DNA of 10,234 nt from Pseudobdellovibrio sp031428275 (GCA_031428275.1 JANPPC010000040.1:1-10234); one strand, 5' to 3'; positions 1 through 6,415 are shown, counted from the first letter of the stretch. Made by a program: numbers and translations. The notes: a model not told the origin generated them from the letters alone.

Positions 1-9
1 GATAGTTTT

Positions 10-216
10 ATGACAGATGTATTACCGCCCGTTGCTAAATCATTTCATACAATGTGTAAAAAGTGTGAAGTCGATCGTTACCATAAAGTTTTAACCCATA
101 CTTCTGCGACCTCAGCGAAAATTGAATGCGAAGTTTGTCACAGCAAAAAACGTATACCATACCGAAAGCAGGCTCATCGATGGCAAAAAAAGCAACTACA
201 AAAACCGGCGTTGTAA
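10..216 (+). CDS. Zinc-ribbon small protein, N-terminal part of a frame-split gene
   Basis: The 68-residue product has two CxxC pairs (CKKC at residues 16-19 and CEVC at 40-43), the pattern of a four-cysteine zinc ribbon. The open frame runs to the left edge of the window without a stop, and no ribosome-binding site is visible in the 9 bases before this ATG, so the true start may lie upstream. The residues after the second CxxC (about 48-68, rich in R, K, Q and W) do not resemble a natural end. The overlapping frame that is one base back reads KTYTIPK followed by a soft Ser/Ala/Lys/Thr linker, which looks like the proper continuation. From general knowledge of related deltaproteobacterial proteins, the zinc ribbon and the downstream module belong to one polypeptide. 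Function is unknown; nucleic-acid or RNA polymerase contact is only a guess. Confident that it is coding, unsure of its ends. Confidence 0.7.
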   Translation: MTDVLPPVAKSFHTMCKKCEVDRYHKVLTHTSATSAKIECEVCHSKKRIPYRKQAHRWQKKQLQKPAL

Positions 217-440
217 AACCACGCGCTCGAAAAAATTCTCATGCCGATGAGTACCAAGCATTAATGTTAAATCGCGGTACCGAAAAAGGAACACCTTTCA
301 GCATAAAAACTAAATTTAAAAATGATGAAAAAATTGAACACGGTAAATTTGGCCCAGGTTTCGTTAGAGCCGTTCAACCTGATCGCGTTGACGTGATGTT
401 TTCAGATGAAGTGAAAACATTAATGCATAACAAAGTTTAG
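126..440 (+). CDS. Basic linker plus Tudor-like (UvrD/PcrA C-terminal-like) module, C-terminal part of the frame-split gene
   Basis: This frame overlaps the zinc-ribbon frame by about 90 bases and sits one base back from it. Its codons from about position 150 give a lysine/alanine/threonine-rich linker, then a compact domain with the pattern IEHGKFGPGFV...DRVDVMFSDEVKTLMH (about residues 70-101). This resembles the short beta-barrel found at the C-terminus of PcrA/UvrD helicases and in small zinc-ribbon proteins of the former deltaproteobacteria. Joined to the upstream frame by a -1 shift, the product would be about 143 residues. If translated separately, the better start is the ATG at 180, which has a weak AAGCAGG ribosome-binding site before it; the ATG at 126 directly follows a TGA in the same frame and has no such site. 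The stop lies 12 bases before the helicase start, so the two genes are probably co-transcribed. Confidence 0.65.
   Translation: MRSLSQQKTYTIPKAGSSMAKKATTKTGVVKPRARKNSHADEYQALMLNRGTEKGTPFSIKTKFKNDEKIEHGKFGPGFVRAVQPDRVDVMFSDEVKTLMHNKV
145..192 (+). other. Two A-rich candidate sites for the -1 frame change
   Basis: The frame change must fall between the TGA at 123-125 and the TAA at 214-216. Two homopolymers lie there. The first is six A at 145-150. One extra A, or a -1 slip, there gives CHSKK followed by TYTIPK, which looks family-like. The second is seven A plus G at 185-192. Read in the upstream frame as CAA AAA AAG, positions 186-192 form the heptamer A AAA AAG, the same slippery sequence as E. 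coli dnaX. A weak imperfect hairpin (208-213 with 219-224) lies downstream. A sequencing error, a real mutation, transcriptional slippage and programmed frameshifting all remain possible. Confidence 0.5.
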
Positions 441-452
441 TATTATTATTAT

Positions 453-2495
453 ATGAGCACGTGGTTCGCTGGCCTTAATGAAGAACAATGTTCCGCGGTA
501 GCTCACGACAAGGGGCCGCTGCTCATATTAGCGGGCGCCGGTTCCGGCAAGACGACGGTGCTTGTTTCTCGAACGGGTCGATTGATCGATGAGCGCATAG
601 CGAAGGCCAGTCAGATTGCGGTACTGACCTTCACCAATAAATCGGCGCGCGAGCTTAAACATCGCGTTCAGGCTAAAGTGGGCGATCGGGCAAAGGGGCT
701 TTGGGCGGGTACATTTCACTCGTTCGGTTTACAGCTGCTTCGCAAGAATTTTAAAAAAATTGGCTTAAGCTCTCACTTTGGGGTGCTTGATCAATCGGAT
801 TCGCAATCCATCGTTAAAGAGCTTCTAAAAGAAGTAAAAAATTCGACCAAAGAAAAATTTGATGCCGATAAGTTAATGAACCTGATTAATTTATTACGTG
901 CCGGAAAAAAGATACCGGTCGGGTATTTAGATGAATATCATGAATTAGCCGAAGTTTTGACGCCCAAGTACGAGTCGCGCTTGAAAATGCTGGGCGTAAC
1001 CGATTTCGAAGGCTTACTACTTGAGCCCTTACGTTTGTTTAAGAACCATCCCGAAGTTTTAATGGAATTACAAAACCAATTTTCTCAAGTCATGGTGGAT
1101 GAATTTCAAGATACAAACTTAGAACAAATGAAACTGATTCGCGCCTTGGCCGACGTTCACCAAAACTTAACGGTGGTCGGTGACGATGACCAATCGATTT
1201 ACGGTTGGCGCGGCGCCGAGATTTCGAATATCTTAAATTTTCCGTCTGAATTTAAAAACTGTGCCGTGGTCAAGCTAGAGCGTAACTATCGTTCGACTTC
1301 GACCATTTTAGATTTAGGTAATGAAGTCATCGCTAAAAATAAAAAGCGCCATGGTAAGATTTTAAAATCGACTAAAAATAGCGAAGAAGCTAATAAGCCC
1401 GAAGTTTTCGTTTTAGAAAATGAAGATGAAGAGGCTGATTTTGTCGTCCGAGAAATTCAAAGTTTAGTTTCGCAAAAACTTCAGTATTCAGACATTGCCG
1501 TTTTATACCGTTCGAACACCCAAGGTGGCTTCATCGAAAGTTCATTACGTCGTGCTCAGATCCCGTACCAAATTTCGGGTGGTACTTCTATTTTTGATCG
1601 TAAAGAAGCTAAAGATTGGCTAGCCTACATAAAGCAGTCAATTTGGTCTGATGAAGTCAGCTTGCGGCGTATTATAAATACTCCGCCGCGCGGAATTGGG
1701 GATCAAACTTTAGAAAAGCTGGCTGAATATGCTGAAGCCAACAATCAAGACTTACAGACCGCATGTAAAAACTGGCGCGATACCGGGATCAACGATAAGC
1801 AGGGCGAAACCATCGAAGCGTTCTTACGCTGGTTGTGGGTATTTCCACAGCGATTGATCGACGACACCGAGCTTGGCAACACCTACTCAGAACGTTTTGA
1901 AAAATTAGTACGCGAATCAGGTTACCGCGATCATTTGTCAAAAATATCGACCGAAGGTTTAATGTTTGAAAAAAAATGGCAGGTGATTGAAATCGTCGGG
2001 CGTATTTTAGAATCATACATTAATAAACGTGAACCCTCGATCGACACCTTAAAAGATTTTATCGATGCAATGCTATTACGTGATGACACCAATGAAGATG
2101 ATAAAAAAAATCAAGTTCAACTCATGACATTTCATGCCAGTAAAGGTTTAGAGTTTCCGGCTGTGATTTTGGCTGGTATCGAAGAAGACCTACTTCCGCA
2201 TAAGCGCCTGGGCGGTGACCTAGACGAAGAACGCAGACTTTTCTATGTGGGTATCACGCGGGCCAAGCAGAAATTAGTTTTAACCTACTGCCGCCAGCGA
2301 AAAAAAATGGGCGTGATCAAGCCCGTATTTGCTTCTCGATTTCTGCGAGAAGCAAACGAAAATTTATACATTAATTTTGAACATGGCGCCAGACCAGTCA
2401 CTGGCGAAGCGCGTGAATCTTTAGTAAGCGATTTTTTAAAGAAGATGAGTCAACCAGTGCCAGCGAAGCGCCCACCAGATTCAGGCCGCCGTTAA
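453..2495 (+). CDS. rep: Superfamily 1 DNA helicase, Rep/UvrD family (Rep-like)
   Basis: This is a 3'-5' ATP-driven DNA translocase/helicase of replication restart and repair. All family motifs are visible: Q motif LNEEQ (8-12), Walker A GAGSGKT (28-34), motif Ia LTFTNKSA (58-65), Ib GTFHSFG (86-92), motif II DEFQD (216-220), motif III GDDDQSIYGWRGA (243-255), motif IV LERNYRST (275-282), motif V QLMTFHASKGLEFP (556-569) and motif VI EERRLFYVGITRAK (592-605). The length of 680 residues and features such as YQISGGTSIFDR and RIINTPPRGIG resemble E. coli Rep. The sequence ends in a short Pro/Arg-rich tail and lacks the Tudor-like C-terminal module of PcrA/UvrD. The ATG at 453 follows four TAT triplets with no Shine-Dalgarno sequence, but the Q motif starting at residue 8 supports this start. 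The family is certain; Rep rather than UvrD/PcrA is likely. Confidence 0.93.
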   Translation: MSTWFAGLNEEQCSAVAHDKGPLLILAGAGSGKTTVLVSRTGRLIDERIAKASQIAVLTFTNKSARELKHRVQAKVGDRAKGLWAGTFHSFGLQLLRKNFKKIGLSSHFGVLDQSDSQSIVKELLKEVKNSTKEKFDADKLMNLINLLRAGKKIPVGYLDEYHELAEVLTPKYESRLKMLGVTDFEGLLLEPLRLFKNHPEVLMELQNQFSQVMVDEFQDTNLEQMKLIRALADVHQNLTVVGDDDQSIYGWRGAEISNILNFPSEFKNCAVVKLERNYRSTSTILDLGNEVIAKNKKRHGKILKSTKNSEEANKPEVFVLENEDEEADFVVREIQSLVSQKLQYSDIAVLYRSNTQGGFIESSLRRAQIPYQISGGTSIFDRKEAKDWLAYIKQSIWSDEVSLRRIINTPPRGIGDQTLEKLAEYAEANNQDLQTACKNWRDTGINDKQGETIEAFLRWLWVFPQRLIDDTELGNTYSERFEKLVRESGYRDHLSKISTEGLMFEKKWQVIEIVGRILESYINKREPSIDTLKDFIDAMLLRDDTNEDDKKNQVQLMTFHASKGLEFPAVILAGIEEDLLPHKRLGGDLDEERRLFYVGITRAKQKLVLTYCRQRKKMGVIKPVFASRFLREANENLYINFEHGARPVTGEARESLVSDFLKKMSQPVPAKRPPDSGRR

Positions 2496-2513
2496 TCCCG
2501 TACGGGCGATAAT

Positions 2514-2518
2514 AGGAG
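2514..2518 (+). promoter_or_regulatory. Ribosome-binding site AGGAG for the CNBD protein
   Basis: A clean AGGAG lies 6 bases upstream of the ATG at 2525. It contrasts with the helicase upstream, which has none, and shows that normal Shine-Dalgarno sites are used in this genome. Confidence 0.8.
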
Positions 2519-2524
2519 TTTAAG

Positions 2525-2878
2525 ATGTACTCGATTAAATCTTTACCACCCGGAGAAGTGCTGATCACTGAGGGCACCATCCAACCTTTCATTTTTATCG
2601 TCAAATCGGGTCGTTTGGTTGTTATGAAATCTTCGGGCCGTGATGTGAAGACCATTGGTGAAATAAAAGCGGGCGAATTTATCGGCGAAATGGCATACCT
2701 CGGAAGCGAAAAAACCCACCAGGCCACCGTGATTACGGTGACCGATTGTGAGTTGGTGCAAATTAGCGGTGAACATTTTTTAAAAGTATTATGTGAAAAC
2801 CAAGTGTGGTTGAAAGCGCTATTAAGAAGCTTTGTTATTCGTCTAGAAGAATCAAACCTTAAAAAAGTCGCCAAATAA
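2525..2878 (+). CDS. Stand-alone cyclic-nucleotide-binding-type (CNBD) domain protein
   Basis: The 117 residues form a single beta-roll sensor domain like that of CRP/FNR regulators or protein kinase A regulatory subunits. PPGEVLITEG (8-17), FIVKSGRLVV (24-33) and GEFIGEMAYLG (50-60) follow the family layout, and a helical tail (about 84-117) closes it. No DNA-binding helix-turn-helix or catalytic domain is attached, so it would act through protein contacts in the cytoplasm. The phosphate-binding cassette keeps the glutamate (E55), but the arginine that normally holds the cyclic phosphate appears to be His65 (THQAT in place of the usual RxAT), so cAMP or cGMP binding is doubtful. The start is well set by AGGAG at 2514-2518, 6 bases before the ATG. 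It lies 29 bases after the helicase and may share its transcript. The fold is clear; its partner is unknown. Confidence 0.88.
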   Translation: MYSIKSLPPGEVLITEGTIQPFIFIVKSGRLVVMKSSGRDVKTIGEIKAGEFIGEMAYLGSEKTHQATVITVTDCELVQISGEHFLKVLCENQVWLKALLRSFVIRLEESNLKKVAK

Positions 2879-2882
2879 CAAA

Positions 2883-3521
2883 TTAAACTTCTTTAAAAAA
2901 TTGGTCCAACTTAAGAGGGTTTTTAAACTCATAGTCTTTTTTCTTAAATGTGAACTGAACTTTTTCTGCGTGCAGTAACATGCGCGTATTTTTATAAAAG
3001 TTTTCGATCTGCTTATTGTATTTACCTTCGTTGTAACGTTTGTCGCCCACCACAGGGTGCCCAGCAAGGGCTGCATGCTTACGAATTTGGTGCTGGCGAC
3101 CCGTCAAGATCGTGGCCGTGATTTCAGTAAAGAACTTATTCGAGCGAATCACCTTCATGTGTGTTTCGCAATCGACACGCTTTGCGCTCAGGCCTTGGGG
3201 GTTTTTGTAACCTTCGGCCGAATCTGTTAAGGGCCAATCCCAAACCTGAGTCAGTTCGGTTTTTTTCCAAGGGCTACGTAGTAAAGCCCGGTATTGTTTA
3301 ACACCGTCGTGCAGGGCCGCCGCTAAAGCCTCGTGAAGTTCAGGGTCTTTGGCGATAACCATAAGACCAGAAGTCTCTTGATCGAGGCGGCTGACGAAAT
3401 GGATTGGTTTTTTAAGCTTATTTAATTCCTCGACTAATGAAGGTGGCTGATTGTGCACGCTCATTCCAGGAGGTTTATTAACGATGATAAAATTATGGTT
3501 TTCTTCTACGATTTGAATCAT
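2883..3521 (-). CDS. RluA-family pseudouridine synthase
   Basis: The 212-residue protein converts specific uridines in rRNA or tRNA to pseudouridine. It contains the family's opening motif FIIVNKPPGMSVH (11-23), the catalytic block HFVSRLDQETSGL (41-53) with catalytic aspartate D47, then TGRQHQIRKH (140-149), GHPVVGDKRY (154-163) and LLHAEKVQF (182-190). There is no N-terminal S4 RNA-binding domain. It is therefore a compact form, near RluA itself in length (about 219 residues), but RluA, TruC and RluC/D substrate classes cannot be separated from sequence alone, so no symbol is given. The opening motif at residue 11 fixes the start to this ATG although no Shine-Dalgarno site precedes it. It meets the CNBD gene tail to tail with a 4-base gap and diverges from the 127-residue gene over 25 bases. 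Confidence 0.92.
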   Translation of the reverse strand: MIQIVEENHNFIIVNKPPGMSVHNQPPSLVEELNKLKKPIHFVSRLDQETSGLMVIAKDPELHEALAAALHDGVKQYRALLRSPWKKTELTQVWDWPLTDSAEGYKNPQGLSAKRVDCETHMKVIRSNKFFTEITATILTGRQHQIRKHAALAGHPVVGDKRYNEGKYNKQIENFYKNTRMLLHAEKVQFTFKKKDYEFKNPLKLDQFFKEV

Positions 3522-3555
3522 GATAGGGTAGCTTATAGAGGTTAATATGATTCAA
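3513..3555. repeat. 9-bp inverted repeat covering both start codons of a divergent gene pair
   Basis: TTGAATCAT at 3513-3521 and ATGATTCAA at 3547-3555 are exact inverted copies. Each holds the first three codons (Met-Ile-Gln) of one of the two divergent genes. The 25 bases between them must hold both 5' leaders and most of both core promoters. An AGAGG ribosome-binding site for the plus-strand gene lies at 3537-3541. Confidence 0.7.
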
Positions 3556-3930
3556 GACAACGAAAATACCGAACCAAAAACAAAAGTCACTTCACCGGGC
3601 GACGGCGACGAAGCAGCTGCTGCAGAGGCCGCCGAAGCGGCTGAAGAAGCGAAAAAAGTTCACATTGAATTTCCGTACAGCGAGCTGATTCGGGCGCAAA
3701 TTCCGAAAGCTTTCGAAGTGGCCGAGAAAGTGGCGAGTGATTGGAAGAACGAAGGCGACTTCACCGCAATTGGTCTACCACACCCGCTTGCAGACGCGGT
3801 GGCCAGTCAGGCGCTACAAAAAGCGAAACAAGTTGAAAAAAAATTAGAAGAAAAAGGCGTTTTCACGCTGGCTAAAATGGGTCTTGAAATGGCGAAGGCT
3901 CAAGTCGACCAATTAAAAAAGAAGTTATAA
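3547..3930 (+). CDS. Hypothetical protein, Ala/Glu-rich, upstream of bolA
   Basis: I do not recognise this 127-residue protein. The first 37 residues are acidic and low in complexity, with an Ala/Glu run at 22-35, and are probably disordered. The rest (about 38-127) contains HIEFPYSELIRAQIPKAFEVAEKVA and then long charged helices rich in Lys, Glu, Ala and Gln, ending in QLKKKL. There are no cysteines, signal peptide or membrane segments, so it is probably cytoplasmic. The start is supported by AGAGG at 3537-3541, 5 bases before the ATG. The stop is only 2 bases before the bolA start, so the two are almost certainly one operon and may be translationally coupled. A role connected to BolA is possible but rests on position alone. 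Confidence 0.8.
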   Translation: MIQDNENTEPKTKVTSPGDGDEAAAAEAAEAAEEAKKVHIEFPYSELIRAQIPKAFEVAEKVASDWKNEGDFTAIGLPHPLADAVASQALQKAKQVEKKLEEKGVFTLAKMGLEMAKAQVDQLKKKL

Positions 3931-3932
3931 AA

Positions 3933-4214
3933 ATGAAAACCCGTGACGAACGAATTTTAGAAATCATGGCGCAGTTGCAGCCCACAAAGCTTGAACTTAA
4001 AAACGATAGCGCGAAGCACGCCGGGCACGTCGAGCACATGGGCGGAGCCGGTTTTACCGGTGACACCCACTACAAATTAGTGATCACAAGCCCGCTTTTC
4101 GAAAACCAATCAAGAATAGATCGTCAGCGGATGGTCATGGGTTTATTAAAAGAAGAATTCTCAAGCGGCTTACACGCTTTAGAAATTAAAGCGAAAGCGC
4201 CAAGCGACCCCTAG
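3933..4214 (+). CDS. bolA: BolA family protein
   Basis: The 93-residue protein matches the BolA family. Such proteins pair with monothiol glutaredoxins to handle [2Fe-2S] clusters, and some act as DNA-binding regulators. Visible features are the LELKNDSAKHAGH segment (20-32) corresponding to the family's NxSxxHxGH stretch, THYKLVITSPLF (45-56), SRIDRQRMVMGLL (60-72) and HALEIKAKAPSD (81-92). The near-invariant His81 of the HAL motif, a cluster ligand in BolA-glutaredoxin pairs, is present. The usual RHR of the central helix is RQR here. It is joined to the preceding gene with a 2-base gap and converges with a minus-strand gene 9 bases on. No glutaredoxin gene is in the window. The family is firm; whether it corresponds to BolA or IbaG is not resolved. 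Confidence 0.9.
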   Translation: MKTRDERILEIMAQLQPTKLELKNDSAKHAGHVEHMGGAGFTGDTHYKLVITSPLFENQSRIDRQRMVMGLLKEEFSSGLHALEIKAKAPSDP

Positions 4215-4223
4215 GCTGAAAGC

Positions 4224-4583
4224 TTAAAACTGGTTCAGTTTATCTTTCAGTTGGCCGATAATTGTTTTGATTTTGTTAAGTTGCTCTTCTTCTGGGCTTA
4301 AAATAGTTTGGCCTTTTTCTAATTCTTCCCACGTATCTAAAGCTTTTTCTAAGTCATTTTGAATAAAAGACCAGCGTTTTGACTTGCTGTTCACATCGGC
4401 GTGGGGCCCAGCAGAAGCTCCGGCAACCGGAGTTTCTGAGAATGGTTTAGGCTTTGGATAAGTCGATAACGGCGGCACCGAGGACATCATTTTCGCCACT
4501 GGAGTGGTTTTTGATACTTTTGCAGTAACTCGGTTTTTGACAGAGTTTTTTGAATTCTTATTGCGGCCGGACAAGTTGCTCAT
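4224..4583 (-). CDS. Hypothetical basic protein with disordered N-terminus and helical C-terminus
   Basis: I do not recognise this 119-residue protein. Residues 1-30 are strongly basic and rich in Ser, Asn, Lys and Thr. Residues 31-66 are rich in Pro, Ser and Ala, so the first half is probably disordered. Residues 71-119 (WSFIQNDLEKALDTWEELEK, then SPEEEQLNKIKTIIGQLKDKL) are predicted by eye to form two amphipathic helices and could make a small coiled coil. There is no signal peptide, cysteine or catalytic motif. Upstream (minus-strand reading) only a weak TGGG precedes the ATG. It converges on bolA and diverges from ettA. Coding status is supported by length and a domain-like split in composition, not by homology. 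Confidence 0.65.
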   Translation of the reverse strand: MSNLSGRNKNSKNSVKNRVTAKVSKTTPVAKMMSSVPPLSTYPKPKPFSETPVAGASAGPHADVNSKSKRWSFIQNDLEKALDTWEELEKGQTILSPEEEQLNKIKTIIGQLKDKLNQF

Positions 4584-4653
4584 TAATACCCATCATGCTA
4601 GTGTTCCCATTCATAACTGACAAGCGAAAACGAAAATTTTTTTTAATAAAAAA

Positions 4654-4658
4654 AGAGG
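4654..4658 (+). promoter_or_regulatory. Ribosome-binding site AGAGG for ettA
   Basis: AGAGG lies 6 bases before the ATG at 4665, following an A/T-only stretch (about 4634-4654). It supports MSQDIIYTM as the true N-terminus, matching the known start of EttA proteins. Confidence 0.75.
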
Positions 4659-4664
4659 TTCAAT

Positions 4665-6341
4665 ATGTCTCAAGATATTATCTATACGATGAAGGGTGTT
4701 TCGAAAGTATACCCGCCAAACAGATACGTTTTAAAAGATATTTACTTATCGTATTTCTACGGCGCAAAAATCGGCGTGCTAGGTCTGAACGGATCCGGAA
4801 AATCTTCTTTGCTTAGAATTATGGCGGGGATCGACAACGAATTTATCGGTGAAGCATTTCCTGCAAAGAAAATGAAAGTCGGCTACCTAGAACAAGAACC
4901 ACGTTTAGACGAAGAAGCATCGGTTCGTGATAATATTTTTTCTGGCATGGGCGACCTTCCGCAATTAATGAAAGATTACAACGCGATCAATGATAAATTT
5001 TCTGATCCTGATTTAGATCCAGACGAAATGAATAAGCTAATCGAAAAACAAGGCGACCTACAAGAAAAAATCGAAGCCTTAGGCGGGTGGGAAGTCGATC
5101 AAAAAATCGAACAAGCATCGATCGCGCTTCAAGTTCCAGATGGTGATTTGATCGTAAAAAACCTTTCGGGCGGTGAAAAACGCCGCGTCGCTTTAACCCG
5201 ATTAATCATGAGCAACCCAGATATTTTATTATTAGACGAGCCTACGAATCACTTGGACGCAGAATCTGTTGCGTGGTTAGAGCAATACCTTTCAAAATTT
5301 CCGGGTACAGTCATTGCGGTTACGCATGATCGTTACTTCTTAGATAACGTCGCAGGCTGGATTTTAGAACTAGACCGCGGTGAAGGTATCCCGTGGAAAG
5401 GCAATTACACTTCTTGGTTAGAGCAAAAAGACAAACGTCAAAACCAAGAACAAAACGCCTCAAGCAAGCGCTCAAAAAATATGGAGCGCGAGCTTGAATG
5501 GATTCGCCAAGGCGCTAAAGGCCGTCAATCAAAAGGTAAAGCGCGTTTAAATGCGTACGAAAATTTACTAAAAGAACCAACAGCCGAAAAATTACAAGAG
5601 ATGAGCATTTACATTCCACCGGGGCCTCGCCTTGGTGAGATCGTGGTCGAAGCCCACGGAGTTTCAAAAAGCTACGGCAAGAAAGTGCTTTTAGATAACG
5701 TTGAATTTACAATTCCTAAAGGTGCCATCGTTGGCGTGATCGGTCCAAACGGTGTCGGTAAGACAACTTTATTTAAAATGATCACCGGAAAAGAAAAACC
5801 AGATGGCGGAACTTTCAAAGTCGGCGAAACCGTAAAAATCGCATACGTTGATCAGTCGCGCGAAACTTTAGATCCAAACAAAACGATCTATGAAGAGTTG
5901 TCTGGCGGGCAAGATGTGATCACATTAGGTGGGAAAGAAATGAACGCGCGTCAGTACGTTAGCTGGTTCAACTTTTCAGGTAGTGATCAGTCGAAAAAAG
6001 TCGGAACTCTTTCGGGCGGTGAACGTAACCGAGTGAATTTAGCGAAGATTTTAAAAGAAGGCGCAAATTTACTTTTACTAGATGAACCAACCAATGATCT
6101 AGACGTGAACACAATGCGTGCTTTAGAAGAAGCTCTAAACGAATTCGGCGGCAGCGCCATCGTGATTTCGCACGATCGTTGGTTTTTAGATCGTATTTGC
6201 ACTCACACTTTAGCTTTCGAAGGTGATTCGAAAGTATTCTTCTACCCGGGAAGTTTCTCTGAGTACGAAGAAGATCGTAAAAAGCGAATGGGTGAAGGCG
6301 CCGAGCCTAAACGCATGCGCTTTAAAATGATCGAGGCTTAG
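4665..6341 (+). CDS. ettA: Energy-dependent translational throttle protein EttA (ABC-F ATPase)
   Basis: EttA binds the ribosomal E site and gates the first steps of elongation according to the ATP/ADP balance. The 558 residues (E. coli form about 555) hold two ABC cassettes. The first has Walker A GLNGSGKS (40-47), signature LSGGE (167-171), Walker B LLLDEPTNHLD (188-198) with Glu192, and His221. The second has Walker A GPNGVGKT (360-367), signature LSGGE (449-453), Walker B LLDEPTNDLD (471-480) with Glu474, and His503. The linker (about 245-305; GNYTSWLEQKDKR, ELEWIRQGAKGRQSKGKARL) is the P-site tRNA-interacting motif typical of EttA, and residues near 95-140 form the arm. N-terminal YTMKGVSKVYPPNRYVLKDI and C-terminal EPKRMRFKMIEA also match EttA closely. 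It stands alone, followed by a hairpin terminator. Nothing is missing or unusual. Confidence 0.97.
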   Translation: MSQDIIYTMKGVSKVYPPNRYVLKDIYLSYFYGAKIGVLGLNGSGKSSLLRIMAGIDNEFIGEAFPAKKMKVGYLEQEPRLDEEASVRDNIFSGMGDLPQLMKDYNAINDKFSDPDLDPDEMNKLIEKQGDLQEKIEALGGWEVDQKIEQASIALQVPDGDLIVKNLSGGEKRRVALTRLIMSNPDILLLDEPTNHLDAESVAWLEQYLSKFPGTVIAVTHDRYFLDNVAGWILELDRGEGIPWKGNYTSWLEQKDKRQNQEQNASSKRSKNMERELEWIRQGAKGRQSKGKARLNAYENLLKEPTAEKLQEMSIYIPPGPRLGEIVVEAHGVSKSYGKKVLLDNVEFTIPKGAIVGVIGPNGVGKTTLFKMITGKEKPDGGTFKVGETVKIAYVDQSRETLDPNKTIYEELSGGQDVITLGGKEMNARQYVSWFNFSGSDQSKKVGTLSGGERNRVNLAKILKEGANLLLLDEPTNDLDVNTMRALEEALNEFGGSAIVISHDRWFLDRICTHTLAFEGDSKVFFYPGSFSEYEEDRKKRMGEGAEPKRMRFKMIEA

Positions 6342-6370
6342 GTTCCTTCGTTAGTTTAAAAAGCGAATCA

Positions 6371-6405
6371 GAGACTTGAGGTTACAAATTGTCGCCTCAG
6401 GTCTC
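6371..6405. terminator. Probable bidirectional transcription terminator between convergent genes
   Basis: GAGACTTGAGG (6371-6381) pairs with CCTCAGGTCTC (6395-6405) over 11 positions, ten Watson-Crick and one G-U, around a 13-base loop. It lies in the 74-base gap between ettA and the convergent minus-strand gene. On the minus strand it is followed after about 9 bases by a CTTTTTAAA tract; on the plus strand the tail is only AT-rich. Position and stem strength suggest it ends both transcripts, though it lacks a perfect adjacent T-run. Confidence 0.6.
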
Positions 6406-6415
6406 GGAAGTATAA

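Noticed and set aside
528..2016. Minus-strand open frames of 63 and 75 codons inside the helicase
   Set aside because: Antisense shadows of conserved helicase motifs, with arginine/serine-rich random-looking products.
2497..2506. CCCGTACGGG palindrome between the helicase and CNBD genes
   Set aside because: Only 10 bp with a 2-base centre and no T-run after it. Too short to call a terminator or operator.
2398..2874. 158-codon open frame on the minus strand
   Set aside because: It lies opposite the end of the helicase and the whole CNBD gene, both supported by strong motifs. Its translation shows no family pattern and it has no ribosome-binding site that I can see.
4216..4250. CTGAAAG...CTTTCAG inverted repeat at the bolA/minus-gene junction
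   Set aside because: Seven pairs around a 21-base loop, partly inside the convergent coding region, with no T-run. Insufficient for a terminator call.
4550..4816. 88-codon plus-strand frame before and into ettA
   Set aside because: It overlaps the well-supported EttA N-terminus out of frame, and its translation looks random (FLRRKNRRARSERIRK).
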